Of a DNA stretch of 64,000 bases, positions 1-9,413 are shown in pieces. The position numbers and the translations under genes are program-made. The stretch's first letter is position 1, and every line of letters begins with the position of its first letter. The stretch covers positions 1,054,001 to 1,118,000 of the forward strand of contig NZ_CP092431.1 in the NCBI RefSeq assembly GCF_022385335.1, written 5' to 3'. Below the pieces are notes generated by a model. The model ran no database searches, was not told the DNA's origin, and worked only from the letters and a program-made list of their open reading frames with translations. This stretch comes from Streptomyces deccanensis. GTDB lineage: Bacteria > Actinomycetota > Actinomycetes > Streptomycetales > Streptomycetaceae.

Positions 1-182
1 AAGATCCTTGGTCAACCGCCGGTAACCCACTGGGAACTCGCCCTTTACACGATCAGAACGCGCTTTGCTGCCCTTTTTCGCCGAGTTCGCTCGCATTGGG
101 GATCCGGCGTCACGGCCGACACGGAAAACAACCCTCTTATCGGTCTCCCCAACCAGCACATCGTGGGCTTAACTTATGTGCC

Positions 183-620
183 ATGACCTCCCCCCGCTCC
201 ACCTACGGCGGCGGTTACTACTCCGCCTCGTCCTTCGCGGACACCCCGATCTACGACTCTCTCGTCGCCGAGCGGGGAACCCCTCAGATCGCCCCGATCC
301 GGGTACCCGCCGCGTACGACACCCCGGGCAGCAACCTGCCCGCGCTCCCGTCGGCGCTGCCAGCGCTGCCGGCCGGTCCCTCGCAGCCCGCCTACGGTTA
401 TCCGCAGGCCCAGCAGCCTTCGCCGCTCCAGCAGGCGCCGAACGCGTACATCCCGCAGCAGGCCGCAGGCCCGCGCGGCTACCCGGGCGCCCAGCCACCC
501 CAGCAACAACAACGTCCGATGGCGGGCTACGAGGCCATGCGCCCGGCGGCACCGCGCCCGGCCCCGGCGGCCCCGTACCAGCAGGACCCGTACAACGGCC
601 AGCAGTACCGCGGGTACTGA
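183..620 (+). CDS. DUF6643-family protein, Pro/Gln/Tyr-rich
   Basis: A 145-residue protein beginning MTSPRSTYGGGYYS, which I recognise as the Streptomyces DUF6643 type; its function is unknown. The N-terminal third is moderately ordered (APIRVPAAYDT), and the rest is low-complexity Pro, Gln, Ala and Tyr with repeated PQQ and PYQQ-like stretches ending in QQYRGY, so it is probably disordered and soluble. There is no signal peptide or membrane segment. I chose the ATG at 183 because family members start with MTSPRS; an upstream TTG at 96 would add 29 unconserved residues. No clear ribosome-binding site precedes the ATG. The gene stands alone, 54 bases before the MOSC gene. Confidence 0.7.
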   Translation: MTSPRSTYGGGYYSASSFADTPIYDSLVAERGTPQIAPIRVPAAYDTPGSNLPALPSALPALPAGPSQPAYGYPQAQQPSPLQQAPNAYIPQQAAGPRGYPGAQPPQQQQRPMAGYEAMRPAAPRPAPAAPYQQDPYNGQQYRGY

Positions 621-674
621 GGCATTTGGAACGTCTCGCGTGGGGTTGTCACAGCCTGCTGGCAGGATGACCCC

Positions 675-1499
675 ATGGGGAATCCGTCACTGCACTCGAT
701 CCATGTCCACCCTCTGAAGGCGGCCCGGGGCTTCGCCCCGGACGAGGCCGTCGTGGAGCCCTGGGGGCTGGCGGGCGACCGCCGTTGGGTGCTGGTCGAC
801 GACTCGGGCAAGGTCATCACTCAACGTCCGCATCCGCGTATGGCGTTGGCCGCCGCCGGGCTGCTGCCCGGCGGCGGTCTCTTGCTGTCCGCGCCCGGCC
901 GCGAGCCGCTCACCGTCCCGGTGCCCGCGCCCACCGACACGACCACCGTGGAGATCTGGCGGGACAAGGTGGAGGGCGTCCCGGCCGACGCCGCGGCGCA
1001 CACCTGGTTCAGCGACTACCTGGGCGTCCCCGTGCGCCTCGTGCACCTCGACGACCCGGCGACGCGGCGCCCGATCGATCCCGAGTACGCCCGTCCCGGC
1101 GAGACCGTCAGCTTCGCCGACGGCTATCCGCTGCTGCTCACCACGCTCGCCTCGCTGGCCGCGCTCAACGACCTGGTCGCCCGGGGCGACCACGCCGAGG
1201 AGGGCCCGCTGCCCATGAGCCGCTTCCGGCCGAACGTGGTCGTCGACGGCGCACCGGCCTGGGCCGAGGACGGCTGGCGGCGCGTCGCGATCGGCGAGGT
1301 GACCTTCCGGGTGGCCAAGATGTGCGGGCGGTGCGTGGTGACCACCACCGACCAGGACACCGCCGAGCGCGGTCGTGAGCCGCTGCGCACCCTCGCGCGC
1401 CACCGCCGTTTCGGCGACAAGCTGGTCTTCGGGCAGAACCTCGTCCCGGAATCCCCGGGCACGGTACGGGTCGGCGATCCGGTCCGGGTGCTCGAATAG
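675..1499 (+). CDS. MOSC domain protein (mARC/YcbX-like)
   Basis: A 274-residue protein with an N-terminal MOSC beta-barrel (residues 1-120, GLAGDRRWVLVD near 31-42) and a C-terminal MOSC domain. MSRFRPNVVV lies at 181-190. C220 in MCGRCVVTTTDQDTA is in the place of the molybdenum-ligating cysteine of mARC enzymes. Family members bind molybdenum cofactor and reduce N-hydroxylated compounds or handle sulfur, but the substrate here is unknown. The protein is cytosolic, with no signal peptide. Length is normal for a stand-alone actinobacterial MOSC protein lacking the ferredoxin domain of YcbX, so it would need a separate electron donor. No molybdenum-cofactor genes lie nearby. Confidence 0.85.
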   Translation: MGNPSLHSIHVHPLKAARGFAPDEAVVEPWGLAGDRRWVLVDDSGKVITQRPHPRMALAAAGLLPGGGLLLSAPGREPLTVPVPAPTDTTTVEIWRDKVEGVPADAAAHTWFSDYLGVPVRLVHLDDPATRRPIDPEYARPGETVSFADGYPLLLTTLASLAALNDLVARGDHAEEGPLPMSRFRPNVVVDGAPAWAEDGWRRVAIGEVTFRVAKMCGRCVVTTTDQDTAERGREPLRTLARHRRFGDKLVFGQNLVPESPGTVRVGDPVRVLE

Positions 1500-1566
1500 C
1501 GAGTTCGATCGCGATGAGTTCTGGGCGGTCCTGAGACACCCCCCGCCCCTCTTGAAAATTCAATCT

Positions 1567-1590
1567 CCTACGATTCGGCCTACGATTCGG
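1567..1590 (+). repeat. Perfect tandem 12-bp repeat
   Basis: CCTACGATTCGG occurs twice in immediate succession in the gap between the MOSC gene and the next gene, about 150 bases before that gene's start. The surrounding 50 bases are A/T-richer than the window. Regulator binding is possible but inferred. Confidence 0.5.
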
Positions 1591-1742
1591 TTCGTGTACA
1601 GGGAACACACGCCGCCGGTCCGACCGTTGGGTCTTTGTGAGAAGTTCATGAGAAGGCCGGCGGGAGGGTGATTTCGCTCTCTCTCGACCGGGACCGCGCG
1701 TGGACGGCTCCGCCGGGGGCTATCACGGACGCGTAAGGGGGT

Positions 1743-2375
1743 GTGGGGCGAGTGCGGGCGATCGGTGGACTACGGGCGTTCGGCGGACTGTGGCGCTGGC
1801 GTCACAACCCGCTGCGGCGGACGACCGATCTGGTCGAGGCCTGGCTGGCGTTCGCGGCCCTGGTCCTGATCCTCGTCGCCGCGCCGCTGATCGGCGCCGC
1901 CGTCGGCACCACCGCCCAGAGCGCCCTGCAGCAGTCCGTGCGCGACCAGCAGCAGAGCCGCCACCGCGTCACGGCCACGGTCGTCAAGAAGGTCGACGGC
2001 TCCCCGCTGGACCCGGACCCGGAGACCGCGACCACCCGCGACCGGCAGAGCCGGGTCGTCGCCGACTGGACCGGCCCGGACGGCACCCAGCGCCACGGCA
2101 CGGTCATGGCGAACCTCAAGACCCCGCAGCCCGGCGACCACTTCACGCTGTGGACGGACGACCAGGGCCGCACGGTGGGGCGTCCCCTGGACACCGCCAC
2201 CGCGACGACCCACGCGGTACTGGCCGGATTCGGCGCCACCGTGCTCGCCGCGGGACTCGTCGAGGGCGTCAGACGGCTGATCGTCTGGCGCATGATCCGC
2301 CACCGCTACACCCGTTGGGACCAGGCATGGGACAAGGCCGGGCCGGACTGGGGCAGGACGGGCGCGGGCAGCTGA
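1743..2375 (+). CDS. Two-TM membrane protein, Rv1733c-like
   Basis: A 210-residue protein with one hydrophobic segment near residues 29-52 (AWLAFAALVLILVAAPLIGAA), a hydrophilic external domain of roughly 100 residues, and a second segment near 157-180 followed by a basic cytosolic tail (MIRHRYTRWDQAWDKAG). This architecture and the LRRTTDLVEAW opening match the Rv1733c-type membrane proteins common in Streptomyces; no biochemical role is known. The start is a GTG at 1743; a GTG three codons downstream is equally possible. It stands alone upstream of the beta-helix ATPase on the same strand. Confidence 0.7.
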   Translation: MGRVRAIGGLRAFGGLWRWRHNPLRRTTDLVEAWLAFAALVLILVAAPLIGAAVGTTAQSALQQSVRDQQQSRHRVTATVVKKVDGSPLDPDPETATTRDRQSRVVADWTGPDGTQRHGTVMANLKTPQPGDHFTLWTDDQGRTVGRPLDTATATTHAVLAGFGATVLAAGLVEGVRRLIVWRMIRHRYTRWDQAWDKAGPDWGRTGAGS

Positions 2376-2486
2376 CCGCCTTCGCACTCCGGTCAACTCC
2401 CCCTGCCCGCGCACGCTACGGTGGACCGACCAGCCGAACTGTTCGGCATCGACCCGCGTTCCACGAGGTGGGGGCACAGCAACGCC

Positions 2487-4925
2487 ATGGCACAGGGCAC
2501 GGTCCAGGTGACGCACACCGGTACATCGCGGTGGCGGCGCCGCACGGGTGAGTACTCGTCGCTCGCCGCGGCCCTGGAGGCCGCGAGCGACGGCGACGTG
2601 CTCATCGTCGCCCCGGGCACGTACCGCGAGAACCTCGTGGTGCGGCGCGGGGTCACGCTGCGCGGCCCCGAGGGTTCGCCCGGCTCGGTGCGCATCGCGC
2701 CCGCCGACGGCGTCCCGCTGACCGTCGCCGCCTCGGCCGTCGTGCAGGACCTGCACGTGGAGGGACAGGACGCGGCGGCGCCCGCGCTGCTCGTCGAGGA
2801 CGGCACACCGGAGCTGTTGGACCTGCGGATCGTCACCCGCTCCGCCGCCGGTATCGAGGTACGCGGCGGCGCCCGCCCCACGGTCCGTCGCTGCACGGTC
2901 GACAACCCGGCCGGCATCGGCATCGCCGTGGTCGACGGCGGCGGCGGTGTGTTCGAGGAGTGCGAGGTCGTCGCGGCCGGCCAGGCCGGTGTCGCGGTGC
3001 GCGGCGGCGGCCATCCACGGCTGGAGCGGTGCCGGGTGCACCACACCTCCGGCTCGGGCCTGACGGCGACCGGGGAGAACTCCTCGCTGGAGGCCGTCGG
3101 TTGCGAGGTCTACGAGGTCCGCGGCAGCGGCGTGCAGATCACCGGGCGGGCCACGGCCCATCTCACCGACTGCGACGTGCACCGGACGACCGCCGACGGG
3201 GTCACCCTCGACACGGACGCCGTGCTGACCCTCGCGGACTGCCGCATCCACGACATCCCGGAGAACGCGGTGGACCTCCGCTCGCGCTCCGTCCTCACCC
3301 TGACCCGCACCTCGGTCCGGCAGTTCGGGCGCAACGGACTGTCGGTGTGGGACCCGGGCACCCGGGTCGACGCCAACCAGTGCGAGATCTTCGACAGCAC
3401 CGGCGACTACCCGGCGGTCTGGGTCAGCGACGGCGCGACGGCCGTGCTGGAGTCCTGCCGGGTGCACGACGTGCCGGACGCGCTGTTCGTGCTGGACCGG
3501 GGCTCGCGCGCGGACGTCGTCGACAGCGACCTGTCGCAGGTGCGCAACACGGCGGTGTCCGTGAGCGACGGCGCCACCGCACAGCTCGACGACTGCCGGA
3601 TCCGGGACGCCGCCACCGGCGCCTGGTTCCGCGACCACGGCAGCGGCGGCACCCTCAACGGCTGCACGGTGGACGGCACCCAGACCGGCGTGATCGTCAC
3701 CAAGGGCGCCGACCCGACCATCGAGCGCTGCACGGTGACCTCGCCCGCCGAGGCGGGTTTCTACGTCTCCGCCGAGGGCCGCGGCAGCTTCCTCGACTGC
3801 CGGGTCACGGGCAGCGGCGGCTACGGCTTCCACATCATCGACGGCTGCCGGGCGACCCTGCGCAAATGCCGTACGGAACGCTGTGCGCGCGGTGGTTACG
3901 AGTTCGCGGACGGCGGCCCCGGCACCGTCGGCGGCGGGCCGGTCGTCGAGGACTGCGCGAGCGACGAGAGCGCGGGCGTACGGCCCCCGGTCTCCCGCGA
4001 GACGGCCACGCAGACCACGGCCCCGTCGCCCGGCCTGCTCGGCTCGATCCCGGGGCAGCGCACCACCGAACAGCCGCCGACCGCGGTACCCCCGGTGGAG
4101 CCCGAGCCGTCGACGCGGACCTCGAAGGCCGTCCTCGGCGAACTCGACGCGCTGGTCGGCCTGGACAGCGTCAAGCGCGAGGTCCGCGCGCTCACCGACA
4201 TGATCGAGGTGGGCCGCCGCCGCCAGCAGGCCGGCCTCAAGGCGGCTTCGGTGAAGCGGCACTTGGTGTTCACGGGCTCCCCCGGCACGGGCAAGACCAC
4301 GGTCGCCCGCCTCTACGGCGAGATCCTGGCCTCGCTCGGCGTCCTGGAGAAGGGCCATCTCGTCGAGGTGTCCCGGGTGGACCTCGTCGGCGAGCACATC
4401 GGCTCCACCGCGATCCGCACCCAGGAGGCCTTCCAACGGGCCCATGGCGGTGTGCTGTTCATCGACGAGGCGTACGCGCTGTCGCCGGAGGACTCGGGAC
4501 GGGACTTCGGCAAGGAGGCCATCGACACGCTGGTGAAGCTGATGGAGGACCACCGCGACGCGGTCGTGGTGATCGTCGCGGGCTACACGGCCGAGATGGA
4601 GCGGTTCCTCACCGTCAACCCCGGTGTGGCGTCCCGTTTCTCACGGACCATCACCTTCGACGACTACGTCCCCGACGAGCTGTTGCGGATCGTGGAGCAG
4701 CAGGCCGAGGAGCACGAGTACCGGCTGGCGCCGGGCGCGGGCGACGCCCTGCTGAAGTACTTCACCGCCCTCCCCAAGGGCCCGGCCTTCGGCAACGGCC
4801 GTACCGCACGGCAGACCTTCGAGGCGATGGTCGAGCGGCACGCGAGCCGGGTCGCCCAGGTCGACGAACCGAGCACGGACGACCTGACGTTGCTGTACGC
4901 GGAGGACCTGCCGGAGCTGCCGTAG
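2487..4925 (+). CDS. Right-handed beta-helix / AAA+ ATPase fusion (CbxX/CfqX type)
   Basis: An 812-residue fusion. Residues about 1-500 are a pectate-lyase-like right-handed beta-helix made of about twenty short coils with recurrent C-x-V/I-hydrophobic and DG-A-x motifs (for example [20 protein letters not shown]). A Pro/Thr-rich linker follows, then from about 560 a CbxX/CfqX-type AAA+ ATPase with Walker [10 protein letters not shown] near 597-605, Walker B VLFIDEAY near 655-662, and an Arg-containing sensor region ([14 protein letters not shown]). The AAA half resembles the ATPase domain of type VII secretion EccA and of rubisco activases. No signal peptide is present, so it is cytosolic. 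I chose the ATG at 2487 because the protein before it is unlike the helix. No secretion genes are adjacent. Substrate and target are unknown. Confidence 0.85.
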   Translation: MAQGTVQVTHTGTSRWRRRTGEYSSLAAALEAASDGDVLIVAPGTYRENLVVRRGVTLRGPEGSPGSVRIAPADGVPLTVAASAVVQDLHVEGQDAAAPALLVEDGTPELLDLRIVTRSAAGIEVRGGARPTVRRCTVDNPAGIGIAVVDGGGGVFEECEVVAAGQAGVAVRGGGHPRLERCRVHHTSGSGLTATGENSSLEAVGCEVYEVRGSGVQITGRATAHLTDCDVHRTTADGVTLDTDAVLTLADCRIHDIPENAVDLRSRSVLTLTRTSVRQFGRNGLSVWDPGTRVDANQCEIFDSTGDYPAVWVSDGATAVLESCRVHDVPDALFVLDRGSRADVVDSDLSQVRNTAVSVSDGATAQLDDCRIRDAATGAWFRDHGSGGTLNGCTVDGTQTGVIVTKGADPTIERCTVTSPAEAGFYVSAEGRGSFLDCRVTGSGGYGFHIIDGCRATLRKCRTERCARGGYEFADGGPGTVGGGPVVEDCASDESAGVRPPVSRETATQTTAPSPGLLGSIPGQRTTEQPPTAVPPVEPEPSTRTSKAVLGELDALVGLDSVKREVRALTDMIEVGRRRQQAGLKAASVKRHLVFTGSPGTGKTTVARLYGEILASLGVLEKGHLVEVSRVDLVGEHIGSTAIRTQEAFQRAHGGVLFIDEAYALSPEDSGRDFGKEAIDTLVKLMEDHRDAVVVIVAGYTAEMERFLTVNPGVASRFSRTITFDDYVPDELLRIVEQQAEEHEYRLAPGAGDALLKYFTALPKGPAFGNGRTARQTFEAMVERHASRVAQVDEPSTDDLTLLYAEDLPELP

Positions 4926-5057
4926 CCCCTGCCGTCGACGCGGTCCACTGGTCCGCCGGCCGGGGGTCGGCAGGCCTGGGGCCGGGGGGCAAACCCCACT
5001 CCCGGGTGGCCGGGCTGCCGGATGGGGCGGCAGTGGCCGCTTGGACAGCATGGGGTC

Positions 5058-6572
5058 ATGACAATCCGCACGCGAAACGTCCTGGTCCTCGCCCTGACCG
5101 CCTCGGTCGTCGGCACCGCGCTGACGGCCACGGCCCCGGCCCTCGCCTCCTCTTCCTCTTCCTCGTCCTCTTCTTCGACCGCCCTCTCCTGGCGCCCCTG
5201 TGTGCGACCGGGCGGTCCGGCCGGCCAGGAGTGCGCCGAGCTGACGGTGCCGGTCGACTACCGGGCCCCCGACGGCCCCCGGTTGAGCATCGCGGTGTCC
5301 CGGCTGCCCAGTGAGCGCCCGGAAGCGCGGCGCGGGACCCTGCTCGTGATCCCCGGTGGCCCCGGCGGTTCCGGCATCGCCAGACTCACCCGGCAGGGCG
5401 AGGCACTGCGCCGGGAACTCGGCGCCACGTACGACATCGTCAGCCTCGACCCGCGCGGCGTGGGCGCCAGCACCCGGGCCTCCTGCGAACTCCCCGCCGC
5501 CGACCGGCACTTGGTGACCCTGCGGCCCTGGCCCGCGCCGGACGGCGGCATCGCGGAGAACGTCGCCCGCTCCCGCCGCACCGCCGAGTCGTGCGCCCGC
5601 AACGGCGGTGCGGTGCTGCGCAGCCTCAGCACCGCCAATGAGGTGCGCGACATCGACCGGCTGCGCCAGGCCCTGGGCGAGGAGAAGCTGTCGGCGTACG
5701 GCATCTCGTACGGGTCCTACGTCGGTGCCGTGTACGCGCAGAAGTACCCGCAGCACACCGACCGTTGGGTGCTGGACAGCAACGACGACCCCGATCCCCG
5801 GCGGGTGGAGCGGGCCTGGGTGGCGAACATGGCGGTCGGCGCGGAGGACCGGTTCCCGGACTTCGCGGCCTGGGCGGCCGACCCCGCCCGTGAGGCGGAA
5901 GGTCTGCGGCTAGCCCGGCGGACCGAGGGGATCCGACCGCTGTTCCTCTCCCTGGCGGCAAAGCTGGACCGCGCGCCGAGGGAGTCGACGACGCCGGGCG
6001 TGCCGCTCACCGGCAACGTGTTGAGGCAGGTCATGTACGACGCCCTCTACAACGACGCCGCCTTCCCCCGGCTGGCGGGGCTGATGCGGGCGGCCATGAC
6101 GCCGGGCGTCACTCCGGTGCTGCCGCCGGAGGTCGCCGGACCGCTCGCGGACGAGGACGCCGCCGTCACGATGGCCGTGGTCTGCAACGACGTGCGCTGG
6201 CCGCGGTCGGTGGCCGGGTACGAGCGGGCGGTGGCCGCGAACCGGGCGCGCTATCCGCTCACGGCCGGCCTGCCGGCGAACGTCTTCCCCTGCGCCTTCT
6301 GGAAGGACACCCCCGCCGACAAGCCCACGCGGCTCACCGACCGGGGGCCGTCCAACATCCTGATGATCCAGAACCGACGGGACCCGGCCACCCCGTACGT
6401 CGGCGCGTTGCGGATGCGTCACGCCTTCGGTGACCGGGCGCGGCTCGTCACGGTCGAGCGGGGCGGTCACGGCGTCTATCTGGGGACGGGCAACGCCTGC
6501 GGCAACCGTGCCGTGACCGCGTTCCTGACCACGGGCGAGCGCCCCGCGCGGGATGTCGTCTGCCCGGACTAG
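5058..6572 (+). CDS. Secreted S33-family tripeptidyl aminopeptidase (alpha/beta hydrolase)
   Basis: A 504-residue exported hydrolase. Residues 1-30 form a Sec signal peptide (MTIRTRNVLVLALTASVV) ending ALA, directly followed by a run of ten serines (31-40). The S33 hydrolase core has the oxyanion segment IPGGPGGSG, a nucleophile elbow GISYG with Ser217, Asp442 in NRRDPATPYVGA, and His471 in ERGGHG, so the triad is complete. The C-terminal TAP-like region (CNDVRW, FPCAFW) is typical of Streptomyces extracellular tripeptidyl aminopeptidases that release N-terminal peptides from extracellular proteins. The ATG at 5058 is preferred because it begins the signal peptide; the reading frame stays open upstream. 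The gene ends convergently with the next one, overlapping it by four bases. Confidence 0.88.
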   Translation: MTIRTRNVLVLALTASVVGTALTATAPALASSSSSSSSSSTALSWRPCVRPGGPAGQECAELTVPVDYRAPDGPRLSIAVSRLPSERPEARRGTLLVIPGGPGGSGIARLTRQGEALRRELGATYDIVSLDPRGVGASTRASCELPAADRHLVTLRPWPAPDGGIAENVARSRRTAESCARNGGAVLRSLSTANEVRDIDRLRQALGEEKLSAYGISYGSYVGAVYAQKYPQHTDRWVLDSNDDPDPRRVERAWVANMAVGAEDRFPDFAAWAADPAREAEGLRLARRTEGIRPLFLSLAAKLDRAPRESTTPGVPLTGNVLRQVMYDALYNDAAFPRLAGLMRAAMTPGVTPVLPPEVAGPLADEDAAVTMAVVCNDVRWPRSVAGYERAVAANRARYPLTAGLPANVFPCAFWKDTPADKPTRLTDRGPSNILMIQNRRDPATPYVGALRMRHAFGDRARLVTVERGGHGVYLGTGNACGNRAVTAFLTTGERPARDVVCPD

Positions 6573-9199
6573 GGCGAGGTTCGCGGACCCGGCAGTCCGG
6601 TGCCGAGTCGGTCCAGCAGATGCTTCCGTTCGGATACGAAGGCCGGGTCGGCCTGGTAGTCGGAGTGGCCGAGGATCGGGGCGGGCAGCGGGTGGGCGCC
6701 GGTACGGCCGTAGGCGAGCGGATCCATGAAGGGCTCCGCGTCGACCTGCGGGCCGTGCCGGCTCGTCAGCCGCACGGGGCCGCCGATGGGGTCGGTGCGG
6801 CGGTACAGATTGCGCCAGCAGTCGACCTCGCGGTGCAGGGCGGCGAGCGGCTCGGGGCCGAAATGGGCGGGGAACCAGCGGCCGTACAGCCGCTCCAGCG
6901 GTGAGCCGTAGGTGAGCAGCGCGACGCGGCTGCGGACCGACGGGGTCAGCTGCCAGGCGGCGGCCGCGGCGAGGACGCTGCCCTGGGAGTGGCCGGAGAG
7001 GACGAGCCGGCCGCCAGTGGTGCGGGTCCAGGTGGCCATGCGCCAGGTCAGGTCGGGTACGGCCCGCTCGGCGTAGCAGGGCGGTGCGAACGGGTGTGCG
7101 GCACGGGGCCAGAAGGTGCCCACGTCCCAGAGGATGCCGATCGTGCGCCGCGCGGAGGCGTCCTTGTAGGCCCGGCGCCCCCAGGTGACGAACAGCAGGA
7201 AGCCGACGCCGATCAGCCAGGACCCCAGCGCCTGCGCGGTCTGGGCGGCTCCCTCGACGAAGTCGTGCGAGCCCCGCGCCGCCCTCGCCGGTGTCTCGCC
7301 CGTCACCAGGGCACCGGTGAGGGCGGCGGCGCCGAGCAGCAGCGTCACGGTGGAGATGACGGCGACGATCCGGGGCGCCCGGTCGGTGAGGGCCGCCATG
7401 GCGCGGGTCCGCGCGATCCGGCGGGTACGCCCGGCGTCCTGCGCCTCACGCTCCTCGACCGGCGGCGCGCTGTCCCGGTCCCGCCCCTCTTCCGGCGGCA
7501 GGCTGTCCCGGTTCCGCCCTTCTTCCGGGTCCGGCAGCCCCTCGATCTGCCGCTGCGGCCGTTCTCCCACCAGGCCGTACTCCCGCTCCACGGCCTCCGT
7601 CTCCGCCCGGCGCAGCACCCAGGTGCGGTGGGCCAGCCAGGCGAGGAGGGCGAGGAGGACCAGGAGGAGGGGCGGGATGACGGAGGCCTGCCAGGTCAGG
7701 ACGACGGGTGGGCCGGACAGGGCGTCGTCGGTGCCGCCAAGCCAGTCGGCGACGCGCTGGGCGACACCCGCGGACATCACGCCGCCGAGCGCGCAGGCGA
7801 GCATCGCGACGGCGGGGCCGGCCAGACCGTACATGGCGGTGCGTGGGTCGGGACGCGACCGGTGGAGCGTGTGGGCGACGACGCCGAGCGCGATGACGAG
7901 CAGGCCCTGCACCAAAGTGATCCCGCCGAAGGTCAGGTCGCCCGGCAGCCGGCCCGTCGACCTCCAGCCGGGGCGCGACCACCCGGCGTACACCACGGCC
8001 AGGACGAGCACGGCGATCGCGGAGGCGGGCAGGAGGCGGACCACGTTCTCGTCGAGGTGTTTGTCGAGGCGTCGCTCGCTGCGGCCTCTGCGGCAGACCA
8101 CCCAGACCACGATCGCCGCCAGCAGCACGAGGGCGGAGTTCAGCAGCCAGCCCAGCAGCTCCAGGACGGCCGGTCCGCCCGCCCGGCGGTCGTGGCGGGC
8201 CGCCGAGGTGCCGACGGCCGCCGCGACGGTGAGGAACCCGGCCGCCGCGTGGGCGGCGCGGAGCCTGGCGACGAGTCGGCGGCCGTACCAGAAGCCGGGT
8301 CGGCCGAGGGCGACGCGGGCCGTGTCCTCGACGTCGGGTGCGACGTGTGCCGTGGCGCCGGCCCCGGGCGCGTCGGGTGCCGCCTTCTCGTCCTCGGGGC
8401 GGCCGTCGTCGTCGCGGTCCATGGGGCGCTGGGACTCGTACTCGCTCCAGGTGCGGTGCGAGAGGTACCACAGGAGACCGGTCAGAGCGGTGGGAGCCAC
8501 CGCTGCCACGGCGAGACGGCGGCCGGGCTGACTCCACCAGCCCCCGTCGGAGACGTCCGGTGAGAGGAAACCGAGCCACGTGTGCGCCTGGGCGCACGCG
8601 CGTGCGCCCGCGCACTGCCAGGCGGTCAGGTCGAGCGCGACCTCGCAGGCGGCCGCGACGAGCAGCACGGTCAGGGTCAGACCGGCCAGGCGGACCAGGA
8701 GCCCGTAGAGGCGGACCGTGCTTCGGCGGCCGCGGGCGGTGGGGCGCATCCAGTGCGCGAGGTTGACGACCATGAACGGCAGCAGCAACAGCCACAGGGC
8801 ACGCGAGCTGTTCCCGGAGGTGAGGTTGCACCAGACGTAGGCCTCGGGGACGGGCTTGCCGCGGTGGTCGGCGGGGCGTCTCTCCGCGTCGGCGTCGTCG
8901 ATGCGCCGGAAGACCGCGGCCGTGTCGTCGCCGGTGACGCGGACCGTACGCGGATCGTCGAGCATGCGTTCGGGGGTGGTGCCGCCGACGCCGTGGACGA
9001 GGAGTTCGAGGGCGGTCGCGTCCGTCGCGGAACGGCCGGAATGCGTGGGTGGGCCGCCGTCCTGCGGTGCTGGTTGTTCCCCGGGTTCCGTATGTGTCGT
9101 ATGTTCCCTCGCACGATCCACTGTTCCGCTTCCCCCGTGATGCGCCGCAAGTCGGGTGTGAGGTGCAGGCACTGATGATCGCCCCGGATCGGGCGTCAT
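6569..9199 (-). CDS. Multi-pass membrane alpha/beta hydrolase (lipase-like)
   Basis: An 876-residue integral membrane protein. The N-terminal part carries HGVGG at 69-73, a typical oxyanion-hole strand of lipases. It is followed by about ten hydrophobic helices spread over residues 120-670, and then the C-terminal part carries the nucleophile elbow GHSQG with Ser738 and a likely catalytic histidine in ILGHSDY near the end. The hydrolase fold therefore appears to be split by a large membrane domain. Acidic/Arg linkers (PEEGRNRDSLPPEEGRDRDS) lie near 555-590. The substrate is unknown. The start is an ATG at 9199 with a weak AGG four bases before it; in-frame GTG codons follow at residues 10 and 27. 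It is monocistronic and convergent with the S33 peptidase. Confidence 0.75.
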   Translation of the reverse strand: MTPDPGRSSVPAPHTRLAAHHGGSGTVDRAREHTTHTEPGEQPAPQDGGPPTHSGRSATDATALELLVHGVGGTTPERMLDDPRTVRVTGDDTAAVFRRIDDADAERRPADHRGKPVPEAYVWCNLTSGNSSRALWLLLLPFMVVNLAHWMRPTARGRRSTVRLYGLLVRLAGLTLTVLLVAAACEVALDLTAWQCAGARACAQAHTWLGFLSPDVSDGGWWSQPGRRLAVAAVAPTALTGLLWYLSHRTWSEYESQRPMDRDDDGRPEDEKAAPDAPGAGATAHVAPDVEDTARVALGRPGFWYGRRLVARLRAAHAAAGFLTVAAAVGTSAARHDRRAGGPAVLELLGWLLNSALVLLAAIVVWVVCRRGRSERRLDKHLDENVVRLLPASAIAVLVLAVVYAGWSRPGWRSTGRLPGDLTFGGITLVQGLLVIALGVVAHTLHRSRPDPRTAMYGLAGPAVAMLACALGGVMSAGVAQRVADWLGGTDDALSGPPVVLTWQASVIPPLLLVLLALLAWLAHRTWVLRRAETEAVEREYGLVGERPQRQIEGLPDPEEGRNRDSLPPEEGRDRDSAPPVEEREAQDAGRTRRIARTRAMAALTDRAPRIVAVISTVTLLLGAAALTGALVTGETPARAARGSHDFVEGAAQTAQALGSWLIGVGFLLFVTWGRRAYKDASARRTIGILWDVGTFWPRAAHPFAPPCYAERAVPDLTWRMATWTRTTGGRLVLSGHSQGSVLAAAAAWQLTPSVRSRVALLTYGSPLERLYGRWFPAHFGPEPLAALHREVDCWRNLYRRTDPIGGPVRLTSRHGPQVDAEPFMDPLAYGRTGAHPLPAPILGHSDYQADPAFVSERKHLLDRLGTGLPGPRTSP

Positions 9200-9413
9200 A
9201 CACCTGTGATCACCGAATCTCCTCGATCCGTGTGATAGTGGCGGGCGCGAGAAACGGAGCGTGACGTGCGCGCGGCCGTGCGGGGAGTGGCGTCACCGGT
9301 GGCGGAGCGTGCGAATATGGGACGTCCTCGGGACCGGGGGCGGGGAAATGTCCTTGTCGGAGGGGGTAGGGAAGGCGTGTCGGGCGTGATGGGGCGAGAG
9401 GACCGGAGCGAGC

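Noticed and set aside
1770..4553. A 927-codon minus-strand frame
   Set aside because: It lies antisense to the beta-helix/AAA gene, is His/Arg/Gly-rich and carries no motif.
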